A stretch of 64,000 nucleotides of DNA from Thermocrinis ruber (lineage in GTDB: Bacteria > Aquificota > Aquificia > Aquificales > Aquificaceae), in assembly GCF_000512735.1 (NCBI RefSeq), contig NZ_CP007028.1:1240001-1304000 (forward strand), written 5' to 3'. This document shows, piece after piece, positions 1 to 9,684 of the stretch. The position numbers were made by a program, and so were the translations under genes. How positions within the stretch are numbered: position 1 is the first letter of the stretch; the number at the start of each line of letters is the position of its first letter. A model generated the notes under the pieces. The model saw only the letters and a list, made by a program, of their open reading frames with translations. It had not been told where the DNA came from and made no database searches.

Positions 1-96
1 TGGTACAGGATAGAAGCCCTGCCCGGCTTTAAGAGGTGGAACGAACCCATTTCCGATGATGTCTTTTATCTTGACGAGGAAGGCTCCACCACTTGA
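1..96 (+). CDS. 3' end of an unidentified gene (cut by window edge)
   Basis: An open frame enters from the left edge and ends at TGA 94-96, giving 31 C-terminal residues (ending LDEEGSTT). Its composition is coding-like. It overlaps the first ATG of the following methyltransferase gene by about 40 nt, so either that overlap is real or the next gene starts later. Too short to assign a family. Confidence 0.45.
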   Translation, partial: WYRIEALPGFKRWNEPISDDVFYLDEEGSTT

Positions 97-994
97 GGAG
101 AGACTGAGGGAAATTTTAGAAAAGGAATACGGAATTTCTGACGAAGGGACCTACCAAGCCCTCCTCAAGCTAATGAAGGGCTGGCTAAAGCCTTCCGTAC
201 CAGGGGAAGGCATTTCTCTTACAAAGGATGGTTCTTACACCTTAATAGCCAAAGAGTATGGTGAGCCCTACCATAGCCTTACCGCAGGAGCCCTAAGTGA
301 ATGCGTAGAGAAGTTCCTAAAACCCTCCGGACTTCTTGAAAGGGTAGAAGGGAGTAAGATAATCAGAGTGGTGGATGTAGGCTTTGGACTGGGCTACAAT
401 GTGGTGGTCATGCTTAAGCACCTGAGGGATGTGAAAAAGGACTTATACATTGAGGTTCTATCCTTTGAAAAGGAACTACCCAAAGAAGTTCCCCCACCGC
501 CGGAGGAATATTTGCCATACTGGAAGCTACTTTGGGATAACCTACCCTCCTTTGAAAAGGATGGTATCTCCTTCAGACTACTTTTGGGGGATGCGAGGGA
601 AAGGGTAAAAGAGATTAAAAGTTTTGATGCAGATGCCATTTTTCACGATGGGTTTTCTCCTTACAAAAATCCCGAGCTATGGACCTTGGATTTTTTGGCT
701 CTTCTCACAAAGCTTTTAAAAAGGGATGGTGTGTGGGTTTCTTACACCTCTTCCCTTGCGGTTAGAAAAGCCCTAAAGCTTTTGGGCTTTAATCTGCAGA
801 GCACGTATCCTGTAGGAAGGAAGATGGGAGGGACAAAGGCAGGCTTTGAAATTGAGGAGTCTTTGACGGAAGTAGAAGCTCAAAAGCTCAAAAATTCTCC
901 CTTTGCGGTGCCCTTTAGGGATCCCACTCTGAACAGAGAACCCTTGCACATACTAGCAGATTATGGGCTTAGGGTGCTTTATAATAAAAGTTAA
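56..994 (+). CDS. mnmC: tRNA U34 methyltransferase, MnmC2/DUF752 type
   Basis: SAM-dependent methyltransferase predicted to finish the 5-methylaminomethyl modification of wobble uridine in tRNA. The protein (312 aa) has the SAM-binding segment VVDVGFGLGYN near residues 105-115 and the DUF752 signature FHDGFSPYKNPELW near 205-220. It lacks the FAD oxidase half (MnmC1) found fused in enterobacteria. A stand-alone form of this kind is known in Aquifex. The tandem ATGs at 56 and 59 have no good ribosome-binding site and overlap the upstream gene by about 40 nt, so a later start (for example TTG 71) is possible. It is followed 11 nt later by the FBP aldolase/phosphatase gene. Confidence 0.85.
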   Translation: MMSFILTRKAPPLEERLREILEKEYGISDEGTYQALLKLMKGWLKPSVPGEGISLTKDGSYTLIAKEYGEPYHSLTAGALSECVEKFLKPSGLLERVEGSKIIRVVDVGFGLGYNVVVMLKHLRDVKKDLYIEVLSFEKELPKEVPPPPEEYLPYWKLLWDNLPSFEKDGISFRLLLGDARERVKEIKSFDADAIFHDGFSPYKNPELWTLDFLALLTKLLKRDGVWVSYTSSLAVRKALKLLGFNLQSTYPVGRKMGGTKAGFEIEESLTEVEAQKLKNSPFAVPFRDPTLNREPLHILADYGLRVLYNKS

Positions 995-1005
995 GGAGGT
1001 GCATT

Positions 1006-2151
1006 ATGAAAATCACACTGAGCGTAATAAAGGCAGACATAGGGGGATTTGTGGGACACTCCGGTGTGCATCCGGAGGTTTTGCAAAAGGTTCAAGAGGT
1101 AGGGCTTAAAGAGGTAGAAAAAGGTAATCTCATTGATTGTCAAACACTGGTCTGCGGTGACGATATTGCCCTGGTTATGACCCATCAGCACGGTGTGGAC
1201 AGCGAGCTGGTGCACGGTATAGCCTGGAGGGCCTTTGAGGAGGGAACGGCAGTTTCCAAAAAACTAAAACTGTATGGCGCAGGACAGGACTTGCTCTCGG
1301 ACACCTTCTCCGGGAATGTTAAGGGTATGGGTCCGGGTGTGGCAGAGATGGAGTTTGAAGAAAGACCATCCGAGCCTGTAATTGTGTTTTTTGCGGATAA
1401 AACCTCCCCCAGTGCGTGGAACTTGCCCCTTTATGAGATGTTTGCAGACCCAATGGTCTGCGCAGGCTTGGTCATAGACCCCAAAATGCACGACGGCTTT
1501 ACCTTTGAAGTGTTGGATACCTATACAGGAAAGGCAGTTAAGCTATCAACTCCCGCGGAGCTGTATGACCTTCTGGCGCTGATCGGCAGTGTGGAAAGGT
1601 ATGCGGTCAAGAGTGTATGGAGGAATTCGGACGGAGAGATTGCGGCGGTTGCTTCCACCCAAAGGCTCTCCCTTATCGCTGGCAAGTATGTAGGAAAGGA
1701 TGACCCGGTTATGATCGTTAGGGCTCAGTCTGGTTTTCCTGCGGTTGGTGAAGTGCTTGAGCCCTTTGCAAGACCTTGGATAGTGGAAGGATGGATGAGA
1801 GGGTCCCACAACGGACCTCTTATGCCCGTATCCTTTAAGCAGGCAACTCCCACCCGTTTTGATGGACCACCGAGGGTAATAGCGGCGGGCTATCAGATCG
1901 CCAACGGCAAGCTAATAGGTCCTAGGGACCTCTTTGATGACCCAGCCTTTGACAGGGCAAGGGAACAAGCCCAGCTTATGGCAGACATCCTCAGAAGGCA
2001 GGGTATTTTTGAACCCCACAGGCTACCCTCCGAAGAGATGGAATACACAACCCTTCCTAAGATCCTCAAAAAGCTGGAAGACAGGTTCTACGAGCTGGAA
2101 GAGGGCAAAAAAGCCCCCACCGGTGAAGAGCATCACACAGAAACGGACTGA
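1006..2151 (+). CDS. fbp: Fructose-1,6-bisphosphate aldolase/phosphatase (archaeal type)
   Basis: Bifunctional gluconeogenic enzyme that condenses triose phosphates to FBP and hydrolyses it to fructose 6-phosphate in one Mg-dependent active site. The N-terminus MKITLSVIKADIGGFVGHSG is the diagnostic start of the family, with the first Asp a metal ligand. The 381-aa length is normal. FADKTSPSAWNLP and the RVIAAGYQIANGKL segment are also typical. This family is found in archaea and deep-branching thermophilic bacteria and fits a CO2-fixing thermophile. Translation starts from ATG 1006 behind a perfect AAGGAGG (994-1000). A TATAAT at 980-985 inside the end of the upstream gene may give it its own promoter. 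The next small gene starts 3 nt after its stop. Confidence 0.95.
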   Translation: MKITLSVIKADIGGFVGHSGVHPEVLQKVQEVGLKEVEKGNLIDCQTLVCGDDIALVMTHQHGVDSELVHGIAWRAFEEGTAVSKKLKLYGAGQDLLSDTFSGNVKGMGPGVAEMEFEERPSEPVIVFFADKTSPSAWNLPLYEMFADPMVCAGLVIDPKMHDGFTFEVLDTYTGKAVKLSTPAELYDLLALIGSVERYAVKSVWRNSDGEIAAVASTQRLSLIAGKYVGKDDPVMIVRAQSGFPAVGEVLEPFARPWIVEGWMRGSHNGPLMPVSFKQATPTRFDGPPRVIAAGYQIANGKLIGPRDLFDDPAFDRAREQAQLMADILRRQGIFEPHRLPSEEMEYTTLPKILKKLEDRFYELEEGKKAPTGEEHHTETD

Positions 2152-2154
2152 AAG

Positions 2155-2583
2155 ATGGAAAAGGTCTATAGTATAGAAGAAAGGGTGGTCCTCATAGTGG
2201 AAGAGTTTCTGGATAATGTGAAGGAAAAGGAGCCCTTTGCCTATTATTTGGAGGATTATCGTTTTAGGCTCAGGGCGAAGCTGGTGGAACTTTTGGCTAC
2301 TCCCGCCTTTGACAGTGCCTTGGAGGGCATGTTAAAGTGCATAGAAGCCCGTATAAACAAGCTTGACCTTGAAAACGAAAAGGAGCTCAGAAGGGTTTTA
2401 GAGGCGGTAGAAAAAACCAATGAACTCTTAAAGGAGTTCCTTGAAGGGGACAAGGTAAAGGACAAATCGGTGCTATCTAAAGTATCTGGAAGGCTAGGCA
2501 CCATAGCGGAGGAGCTAAGGCTGGAGATAAACAGAAGGTTCGGAGGATTCTTCAACAGAATAAAGAAGCTCTTTGGTAGGTAG
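2155..2583 (+). CDS. Hypothetical helical protein (142 aa)
   Basis: Not recognised. The protein is strongly charged and predicted almost entirely alpha-helical, with no membrane segment, no signal peptide and one Cys. The C-terminus is basic (FFNRIKKLFGR). ATG 2155 lies 3 nt after the FBP aldolase/phosphatase stop, so it is almost certainly co-transcribed and probably translationally coupled. Its stop is only 3 nt from the convergent reverse gyrase stop. The codon use resembles that of its neighbours, supporting a real gene. Confidence 0.7.
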   Translation: MEKVYSIEERVVLIVEEFLDNVKEKEPFAYYLEDYRFRLRAKLVELLATPAFDSALEGMLKCIEARINKLDLENEKELRRVLEAVEKTNELLKEFLEGDKVKDKSVLSKVSGRLGTIAEELRLEINRRFGGFFNRIKKLFGR

Positions 2584-2586
2584 CTC

Positions 2587-5500
2587 TTAGTGCTTTTCTT
2601 CTACTTTCACCGCAAGGATTTGATGGTAAAGCTCCCTTAAAATTTTCACATAATCCTCTTTGCCCTCCTCCACCAAGTCCATGAGGGCTTCCAGCTCCTT
2701 TGTCCATTCCTCAGAAAGAAACTTCTTTATGCTCTCTTCGGAGCTCAAAAATTCGTAGACCTTTTTGCCGAGGTTCGTAGGTATAAGAAAACCTTTCTTT
2801 TCTATCACATAACCCCTCTCTACGAGCTTGGCTATTATGGTGGCGTAGGTGGAGGGCCTGCCTATGCCTCTATTTTTCATCTCCTGCACCAACTCGCCGT
2901 GGGTGTAAAGGTAAGCCTTGGGTTGAACCTTTAGCGTCTTTCTATCTTTAACGTCTAACTCACCAAAAAGTGGAGGTTGCAGTTCAAACCTGAGGATTCT
3001 GTTCCAGCCATCCTCCAAAATATCTGTGACTAACTCCCGGGAAATTTCAAAGTCCCCCGCCCTTATGAGCACATCTATAACTTTAACCTTCACCGGTCTC
3101 ATCTGGCTTGCCATAAACCTCTTAAAGATGAGCTCATACAAGAGGAGGTGATCTTTGCTAAAGCCGTCCACTCCTAACTGACCGCTGAGCCATAGGGACC
3201 TTAGTTCTTCTGGTTCCAAAGCTTTGGTAGGTCTAATACATTCATGGGCTCCACCTTCTCCCCACACCCTTGGGCTAAAGTACTCCTTTCCAAATTCCTC
3301 CTTTATGTATTCACCCGCTAAAGCTATGCCGTAGTCTGAGACCCTAACTGAATCTGTTCTGTGGTAGGTTATAAACCCCCATTCAAACAGGCTTTGGGCA
3401 AGCTCCATGGTCTTTGGCAGAGAAAACCTGTACCTATCGCTGGCATCCTTTAGCATAGTATCCGTTCTGTAGGGTGGAGGAGGATTTCTTAGCTCCTCCC
3501 TCTCTCCGAGGACTTTTATATCCACCTTTTCCAAGCTTTCAAAGAAGGCTTTTGCTTTATCCTTTTCCTCAAAGGTAAGCTCAAGCAAAAACTTCCTGCC
3601 ATTTTGGGAGAGGTCTATTTGCACCTTATAAACTTTCTGCCTGTATTCCTTTTCCCTTTGTATGATCCAGCCCAACACGGGCGTTTGAACCCTGCCCGCA
3701 GAGAGCCAGTTTTTGCCGAGGGCACTCCAAAGTCTTTGGGAAAATTCAAAGCCTACCCACCGGTCGGAGACCCTTCGGACCACCTGAGCTTTAACCTTGT
3801 TTTCGTCTATGTCCCTGAGTTCTTTTAGGGATTTGATTATTGCCTTCTTGGTAACCTCGTGGAACTCCATACGCCTTATGCTTTTGACAAAGGGTCTGAG
3901 CAGGTTCGCTATGTCCCAACCGATCTTTTCACCCTCCGCGTCCGGGTCTGTGGCTATAAAAACTTCTTGACTCTCAAGGGCTAATCTTCTAAGGCTGTTG
4001 ATCACATCCTCCTTTCCTTCAATTGCTTGATAAATTGGGCTAATATACCCATCCACCAAAACTCCGTGAAAGCCACCCTCGGTCACTAAATCAAGGACAT
4101 GCCCCAAAGACGCACTGATCATCAAATACAGACTTTCGGTGGATGTTTCATAAACCTCATGCCCGTTTACTCTCCTCCTGACAGGCTTTCCAAAGAAGTT
4201 GGCTATGGTGCGCGCCTTGTTGGGAGACTCCACCACCAAGAGGATGGGCTTTAGCAATGTGTTCCTTTCTTGAACCTCCTGTCCCTCAAGGAACTTTCTT
4301 ATCAAAAGCCTATCCCTGTCTATTTCAGCAAGGACGCTTTCAAGGTCAATTTGCCCTAGCTCCACAAACTCTATATCGTCGCTGAACCATCGGACTTTTT
4401 TCTGTAAATGCTTAAAAACCCTTCTGTCATCCACCAACACCAGGCTTAGACCTTTGCTTATTCCACCCGCAAACATACGGGATGTCCTACCGCTGGCTTG
4501 AAGATAGCCGGTGGCATCGGAAACAAAAAGCTTACCACCATCCTCTTCAAGCTTAAGGGTAATATCCTCCGAAGTTTGCAAGAGCCTTGAGACCTCCTCC
4601 GAATTGAAAAATTCCTCTATCTCCCTCTTGAGGTTTTCAATCTTTTCCCTAAGCTGAGGTTTATCTTGCAAAAACTCCTCGCTCAGGTATTGGTATTTTT
4701 TCAAGGCTGTAAGCCAATTGTCAATTTTCTGAGATAGATGCGGAAGCTTTTTGACGATCTCCGCCCTTATGCTACTCAAAGCCCAGAGCAGGTGGGAGAG
4801 GTTCTCCTCAAACCTCAGAGAAACAACGATCTTTGGCACTCCGTAGAAGATGGCATACCTTACTACGTGAGGCATGTCAAAGCCCCTCGCCAGAGGGTTC
4901 CTATAGGACGCAATACCTATGAGCACATCTACCTCTCCCTTTTCATAACTGGCTAAGTTTTCTTCTGAGAGCTCCTCGTAGGTTAAACAGGCTATCCCCT
5001 TTTGGGAGAGTTCCTCCTTTAGGACATCCACGTACTCCTTCCCTCTGTCGGAGGGAACAAAGATCAGCCCTCCCTTGCCAAGCTTTCTGATCCACTCCTC
5101 CAAGGGAAGTTTGTTTATGTCTTCGTAGGTGTCCAACACGTTCCTAAGGTAAAAGGTGGGAGTTCCTACCTCAAAGCCCAAAAGTTCCCTAAAGAGCTTG
5201 ATCCTGCTTGACCTTGGGTTAGAGGTAGCGGAGGACACCACAAGGACACCCTTTCTCTTTTGGGATACTCTGGCAACTTGTTCAGAGAGTTTTTTTATCT
5301 CCTCCCAATCCTCTTGACTCTTATTTAGCTTTTCCTTCAAACGGATAAGCCTTAGGGCTAGCTCTATATCCTCGGGAGAGAAGTTAAGAAGATAAAGGGC
5401 TTTGTCTATGTTTTTAGCAGTCTTCAAAAAGGAATCCACATCATCCACAAAGATAAAGGCAAAATCCTTCGGTAGGCTCTCATAGTTTTTGTAAAGAAAC

Positions 5501-6024
5501 ATGGAGGTGGAAACGAGCACCAAAAAGTCCCCCTCCTCTAACCTTTTCTTCTTTTCCCTTTTTTCCTTCTCTGTATCGTCTCCAAAATAGAGGATGTGCT
5601 CTTCGTCCAATCCAAAGCTTTTTAGCTTCCTTACAGTCTGTTCCACCAACAGCTTTGTGGGAAGGATCACATAGGACCTTTTGTTTTTCTTTGCCAAAAA
5701 AGAGACCATAGAAAGACCGAAGGATGTCTTGCCCACGCCAGTAGGTGCCAGTAGCCCAAAGGAATGTCCCATAAGCACCCTCTTTGCCCATGTCCTTTGC
5801 AGATCCCAAGGTTCCGCAGACACACCCTTTCTGAACTCCTCCACCCATTCTAAAAGTTCTTTTTCCACTTGGCAAACTTCCCAAAGGGTTCCTTCTTTTA
5901 GGCTCTTGCAAGGGTCCCCCTCTTTGGGCATACACCTTTCGCAGGGAAGTCCCTTCTCAAGCCTCTCTACGCTTATATCTCCACCGCAATTAGGACAAAG
6001 CTTGCTAAATATCGCCTTTACCAT
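2587..6024 (-). CDS. rgy: Reverse gyrase
   Basis: ATP-dependent type IA topoisomerase that introduces positive supercoils; the hallmark enzyme of hyperthermophiles. The 1145-aa chain has an N-terminal zinc finger (Cys10, 13, 28, 31), an SF2 helicase domain with Walker A APTGVGKT (93-100) and the VDDVD Walker B, then a TOPRIM domain starting near 598 (LLVVESPNKARTIA) with DPDAEGE near 693. The active-site tyrosine lies in FITYHRTDSVRVSD near 886. The second zinc finger that many reverse gyrases carry within the TOPRIM region is absent: no Cys pair occurs between GHVLDL and DPDAEGE. ATG 6024 lies 10 nt downstream of a TATAAT (6035-6040) with no Shine-Dalgarno, so the mRNA may be nearly leaderless. 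Confidence 0.97.
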   Translation of the reverse strand: MVKAIFSKLCPNCGGDISVERLEKGLPCERCMPKEGDPCKSLKEGTLWEVCQVEKELLEWVEEFRKGVSAEPWDLQRTWAKRVLMGHSFGLLAPTGVGKTSFGLSMVSFLAKKNKRSYVILPTKLLVEQTVRKLKSFGLDEEHILYFGDDTEKEKREKKKRLEEGDFLVLVSTSMFLYKNYESLPKDFAFIFVDDVDSFLKTAKNIDKALYLLNFSPEDIELALRLIRLKEKLNKSQEDWEEIKKLSEQVARVSQKRKGVLVVSSATSNPRSSRIKLFRELLGFEVGTPTFYLRNVLDTYEDINKLPLEEWIRKLGKGGLIFVPSDRGKEYVDVLKEELSQKGIACLTYEELSEENLASYEKGEVDVLIGIASYRNPLARGFDMPHVVRYAIFYGVPKIVVSLRFEENLSHLLWALSSIRAEIVKKLPHLSQKIDNWLTALKKYQYLSEEFLQDKPQLREKIENLKREIEEFFNSEEVSRLLQTSEDITLKLEEDGGKLFVSDATGYLQASGRTSRMFAGGISKGLSLVLVDDRRVFKHLQKKVRWFSDDIEFVELGQIDLESVLAEIDRDRLLIRKFLEGQEVQERNTLLKPILLVVESPNKARTIANFFGKPVRRRVNGHEVYETSTESLYLMISASLGHVLDLVTEGGFHGVLVDGYISPIYQAIEGKEDVINSLRRLALESQEVFIATDPDAEGEKIGWDIANLLRPFVKSIRRMEFHEVTKKAIIKSLKELRDIDENKVKAQVVRRVSDRWVGFEFSQRLWSALGKNWLSAGRVQTPVLGWIIQREKEYRQKVYKVQIDLSQNGRKFLLELTFEEKDKAKAFFESLEKVDIKVLGEREELRNPPPPYRTDTMLKDASDRYRFSLPKTMELAQSLFEWGFITYHRTDSVRVSDYGIALAGEYIKEEFGKEYFSPRVWGEGGAHECIRPTKALEPEELRSLWLSGQLGVDGFSKDHLLLYELIFKRFMASQMRPVKVKVIDVLIRAGDFEISRELVTDILEDGWNRILRFELQPPLFGELDVKDRKTLKVQPKAYLYTHGELVQEMKNRGIGRPSTYATIIAKLVERGYVIEKKGFLIPTNLGKKVYEFLSSEESIKKFLSEEWTKELEALMDLVEEGKEDYVKILRELYHQILAVKVEEKH

Positions 6025-6034
6025 TTAGTTAAAG

Positions 6035-6040
6035 ATTATA
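6035..6040 (-). promoter_or_regulatory. -10 box of reverse gyrase promoter
   Basis: A perfect TATAAT on the minus strand, 10 nt before the reverse gyrase ATG. No convincing -35 is seen at 16-18 nt spacing. The predicted transcript would begin only a few bases before the start codon. Confidence 0.55.
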
Positions 6041-6111
6041 CAAGACCTCCAAACTTAACCATTTCTTAACACACACTGCATAAACTCTCAAACTGAAAGG
6101 AGGTGGAAAAA

Positions 6112-6264
6112 ATGAAAAGGTTGATAGTGAAGGACAGAAAGTTAGCCAAGAAGTTGGAAGATAGGCTAATAAAGAAGGGCTTGGTGGTAGCCCTTTGTGA
6201 AGGAGAGGAAAACTCTCCCCTTCTCAAAAAGGCGCAGGTGGTTATACAGGTCAAAAACGCTTAA
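6112..6264 (+). CDS. Small basic hypothetical protein (50 aa)
   Basis: Short frame, MKRLIVKDRK...VKNA, led by a near-perfect AAAGGAGGTGG site ending 6 nt before ATG 6112, which is the main evidence that it is translated. The product is Lys-rich (about 12 of 50), soluble, with no obvious domain. The gene sits in the divergent gap after reverse gyrase and its 3' end overlaps the convergent pgsA stop by 14 nt. A possible promoter is TTAACC...CATAAACT around 6056-6086, but this is weak. No family recognised. Confidence 0.6.
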   Translation: MKRLIVKDRKLAKKLEDRLIKKGLVVALCEGEENSPLLKKAQVVIQVKNA

Positions 6265-6742
6265 AGAAGTTAAGGGTGTATTCTAAGGCAGAGAGGTAAG
6301 CTAAAAGGACCGAAAACCAAAGCACAGGGCTACCCAAAGGGCTACCGAGGGCGAGCAAGACCAAGGTGGTAAATTCTGCAAAGGTCTTGAGCTTACCAAG
6401 GGAGGAGGCACTCATAAGGTAGCCCTTTTCCACTGCAAAGCTTCTCAAAAAGGATATGTAAAGCTCCCTTATCAGCAAAAGGACAAAGGCGTAGGGAGAA
6501 ACTTGCCCAAGGTAGAGATAGGCAGAAAGGCAGGAGAGCACAAAGACCTTATCCACGAAAGGGTCAAGGAGAACACCCAATTTGCTTACCTCATTCCTTT
6601 TCCGGGCAGTGTCTCCGTCCAACCAATCGCTGAGTGCTCCCAAAAGGATCAGAAGAAGGGCTAACTTGTGATGTTGGTTCAAGATGGAGGGTACAGCTAG
6701 AAAGATCAGCAGGAATCTAAAGAGGGTTATGTAGTTTGCCAT
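6251..6742 (-). CDS. pgsA: CDP-diacylglycerol--glycerol-3-phosphate 3-phosphatidyltransferase
   Basis: Integral membrane enzyme that makes phosphatidylglycerophosphate from CDP-diacylglycerol. The CDP-alcohol phosphatidyltransferase signature D-x2-DG-x2-AR-x8-G-x3-D-x3-D is complete, from DWLDGDTAR to LLDPFVD (residues about 39-64), including the Asp residues that bind metal. Several hydrophobic segments follow. The length of 163 aa is slightly short for the family (about 180). The start ATG 6742 follows an extended -10 (TGTTATAAT) by 8 nt and lacks a Shine-Dalgarno. PgsA rather than phosphatidylserine synthase is inferred from the small size. Confidence 0.88.
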   Translation of the reverse strand: MANYITLFRFLLIFLAVPSILNQHHKLALLLILLGALSDWLDGDTARKRNEVSKLGVLLDPFVDKVFVLSCLSAYLYLGQVSPYAFVLLLIRELYISFLRSFAVEKGYLMSASSLGKLKTFAEFTTLVLLALGSPLGSPVLWFSVLLAYLSALEYTLNFFKRF

Positions 6743-6750
6743 TTGGGAAA

Positions 6751-6759
6751 ATTATAACA
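6751..6759 (-). promoter_or_regulatory. Extended -10 promoter of pgsA
   Basis: TGTTATAAT, matching the extended -10 form TGN-TATAAT, ends 8 nt before the pgsA start. There is no TTGACA-like -35, as expected for extended -10 promoters. A transcript from here would have a leader of about 0-2 nt. Confidence 0.6.
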
Positions 6760-6829
6760 CGCAAAAATGTGCGTATACCGATATTATGAAATCTTAGTCT
6801 ATTATGCTTAATTTTTTAAACAAGACCCC

Positions 6830-6858
6830 TTGACAAAGGTGCAGGATGTTAATATAAT
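6830..6858 (+). promoter_or_regulatory. Sigma-70-type promoter of groES-groEL
   Basis: TTGACA (6830-6835), a 17-nt spacer and TATAAT (6853-6858): an exact consensus housekeeping promoter. It would start the groESL mRNA around 6865, giving a leader of about 30 nt that contains AAGGAGG. No CIRCE operator (TTAGCACTC-N9-GAGTGCTAA) is present, so HrcA-type heat-shock control is not evident. Confidence 0.9.
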
Positions 6859-6894
6859 ATCTATTAGCAAAACCCCAATAAGGAGGTGGAAAAC

Positions 6895-7188
6895 ATGGCA
6901 AAGCTGAAACCACTTTACGACAAGATTGTGGTTAAAAGGCAAGAAGAACAAGAACAAAGAACTGCATCAGGAATAATCATACCCGATACAGCCAAAGAAA
7001 AGCCACAAATCGGAGAAGTAGTAGCAGTGGGAGAGGGCAAACGCCTAAACAATGGTGAAATTGCCCCACTAAGGGTAAAGGTGGGGGACAAGGTAGTCTT
7101 TAACAAGTATGCGGGCACAGAGATAGAGCTTGACGGTGAAAAGTATCTCATAATGTCTGAAGATGAAGTTTTAGCAATCCTTGAATAA
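6895..7188 (+). CDS. groES: Co-chaperonin GroES
   Basis: Heptameric lid of the GroEL chaperonin. The sequence [13 protein letters not shown] at the N-terminus, the mobile-loop region [20 protein letters not shown] and the C-terminal [14 protein letters not shown] are canonical. The frame is open from GTG 6886, but that codon lies inside the ribosome-binding site AAGGAGGTG (6880-6888), so ATG 6895 (97 aa) is the real start. groEL follows after 21 nt with its own AAAAGGAGGTG. Confidence 0.97.
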   Translation: MAKLKPLYDKIVVKRQEEQEQRTASGIIIPDTAKEKPQIGEVVAVGEGKRLNNGEIAPLRVKVGDKVVFNKYAGTEIELDGEKYLIMSEDEVLAILE

Positions 7189-8850
<1,662 letters not shown>

Positions 8851-8857
8851 CATAACC

Positions 8858-8880
8858 AGCCCCCGTCAGGGGGCTTTTTT
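8858..8880 (+). terminator. Intrinsic terminator of groESL
   Basis: A 7-bp stem AGCCCCC/GGGGGCT with a GTCA loop, followed by a run of T. On the opposite strand the same DNA encodes the last residues (KKAP) and the stop codon of the convergent gene. Confidence 0.92.
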
Positions 8881-9684
8881 TAATTGGACCTTTTTACGAG
8901 CCATTATCTCAGAGACCTGTGCTGCCTTTTGGGAATCCATAGCAGACAAAATAGCCGCTGATTGAGTCGCCTTTAGGTTCAGAAGGATCTCCGCAGCAAG
9001 GTTTGGGTACATGTTGTTCATTATAGCTCCCGCTTCGTCAGGATCTGCCTTGTTGAAGATGGCAATCAGCTTTTGAAAATCTGGAGGGATCTCTTCCTTT
9101 TTGGGTTCTACCCTTTTGAGTTCTTCAAGCTTTTTTCTTTCCTCTTCTAACTTCTTTAACTTTTCCTCCAACTCCTTGGAAACAGCCTTCAACTCGCTTT
9201 CTACCTTTGCCTCTTTCTTTGCCTTTATCTTCTTCTGAAGGGCACTCTGGTCAAAAGAGATCAAAGGAAAGATCAGCGAAAACACAAGGAATTTTTTTAT
9301 AAGATGGAAAAAGTTTGCCCTTTGCATCTCAATAGAAAACTCTTTTCTTCTCATCTCCGTTTCCAACTTTCCCTTTACTACTTCAACCGCCTTTATGTCC
9401 TTGTATATGATCTTTAGTTCATCCTTCCTTTTTTCAGCTTCCTTTTCAAGCTCTCCCAAAGCCCTTTCAAGCTCACTTTTTTTAGAAAGAAGGCTTTTAT
9501 ATTCTATAAGCTTTTCAAAGCTGAAGGCTTGCTTTATGGTCCTTTCAAGCTCTGTCATTCTGTCCTCAAGAGAAGCTATTTCCTCTTTTAACGCTTGGGC
9601 TCTTGCCCTTAACTGCTCCAGCTCCCTCGCCCTTTCCTTTTTTTGCCAATCCTTTATCCTCAAAACTCCTTTAATCCACCGCAT
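8866..9684 (-). CDS. Flagellar FliJ-like / MotE-like (MgtE-N) fusion protein
   Basis: 272-aa protein that appears to join two flagellar proteins normally encoded separately. Residues 1-118 form a long coiled coil starting WIKGVLRIKDWQKKERAREL, resembling the export chaperone FliJ. Residues about 128-145 are a hydrophobic membrane anchor (KKFLVFSLIFPLISF). Then come a Lys/Glu coiled coil (150-195) and a helical MgtE N-terminal-type domain (203-265, FNKADPDEAGAIMNNM) as in the stator chaperone MotE. The family assignment is from sequence character, not a search. Met120 could be an internal start producing the MotE part alone. ATG 9684 has a GAGGGG site and overlaps the hpt end by 14 nt. It is last in the aspS-mazG-hpt run. 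Confidence 0.6.
   Translation of the reverse strand: MRWIKGVLRIKDWQKKERARELEQLRARAQALKEEIASLEDRMTELERTIKQAFSFEKLIEYKSLLSKKSELERALGELEKEAEKRKDELKIIYKDIKAVEVVKGKLETEMRRKEFSIEMQRANFFHLIKKFLVFSLIFPLISFDQSALQKKIKAKKEAKVESELKAVSKELEEKLKKLEEERKKLEELKRVEPKKEEIPPDFQKLIAIFNKADPDEAGAIMNNMYPNLAAEILLNLKATQSAAILSAMDSQKAAQVSEIMARKKVQLKKAP

Noticed and set aside
5480-5935. 151-codon alternative frame inside reverse gyrase
   Set aside because: Same strand as rgy but out of frame over its conserved P-loop region; Gly/Lys-rich nonsense composition.
6886-6894. GTG 6886 as groES start
   Set aside because: It lies inside the Shine-Dalgarno sequence and adds residues not found in GroES; ATG 6895 fits.
6858-6895. 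Possible CIRCE operator before groES
   Set aside because: Only a TTAGCA half-like string occurs; the inverted GAGTGCTAA partner is absent.
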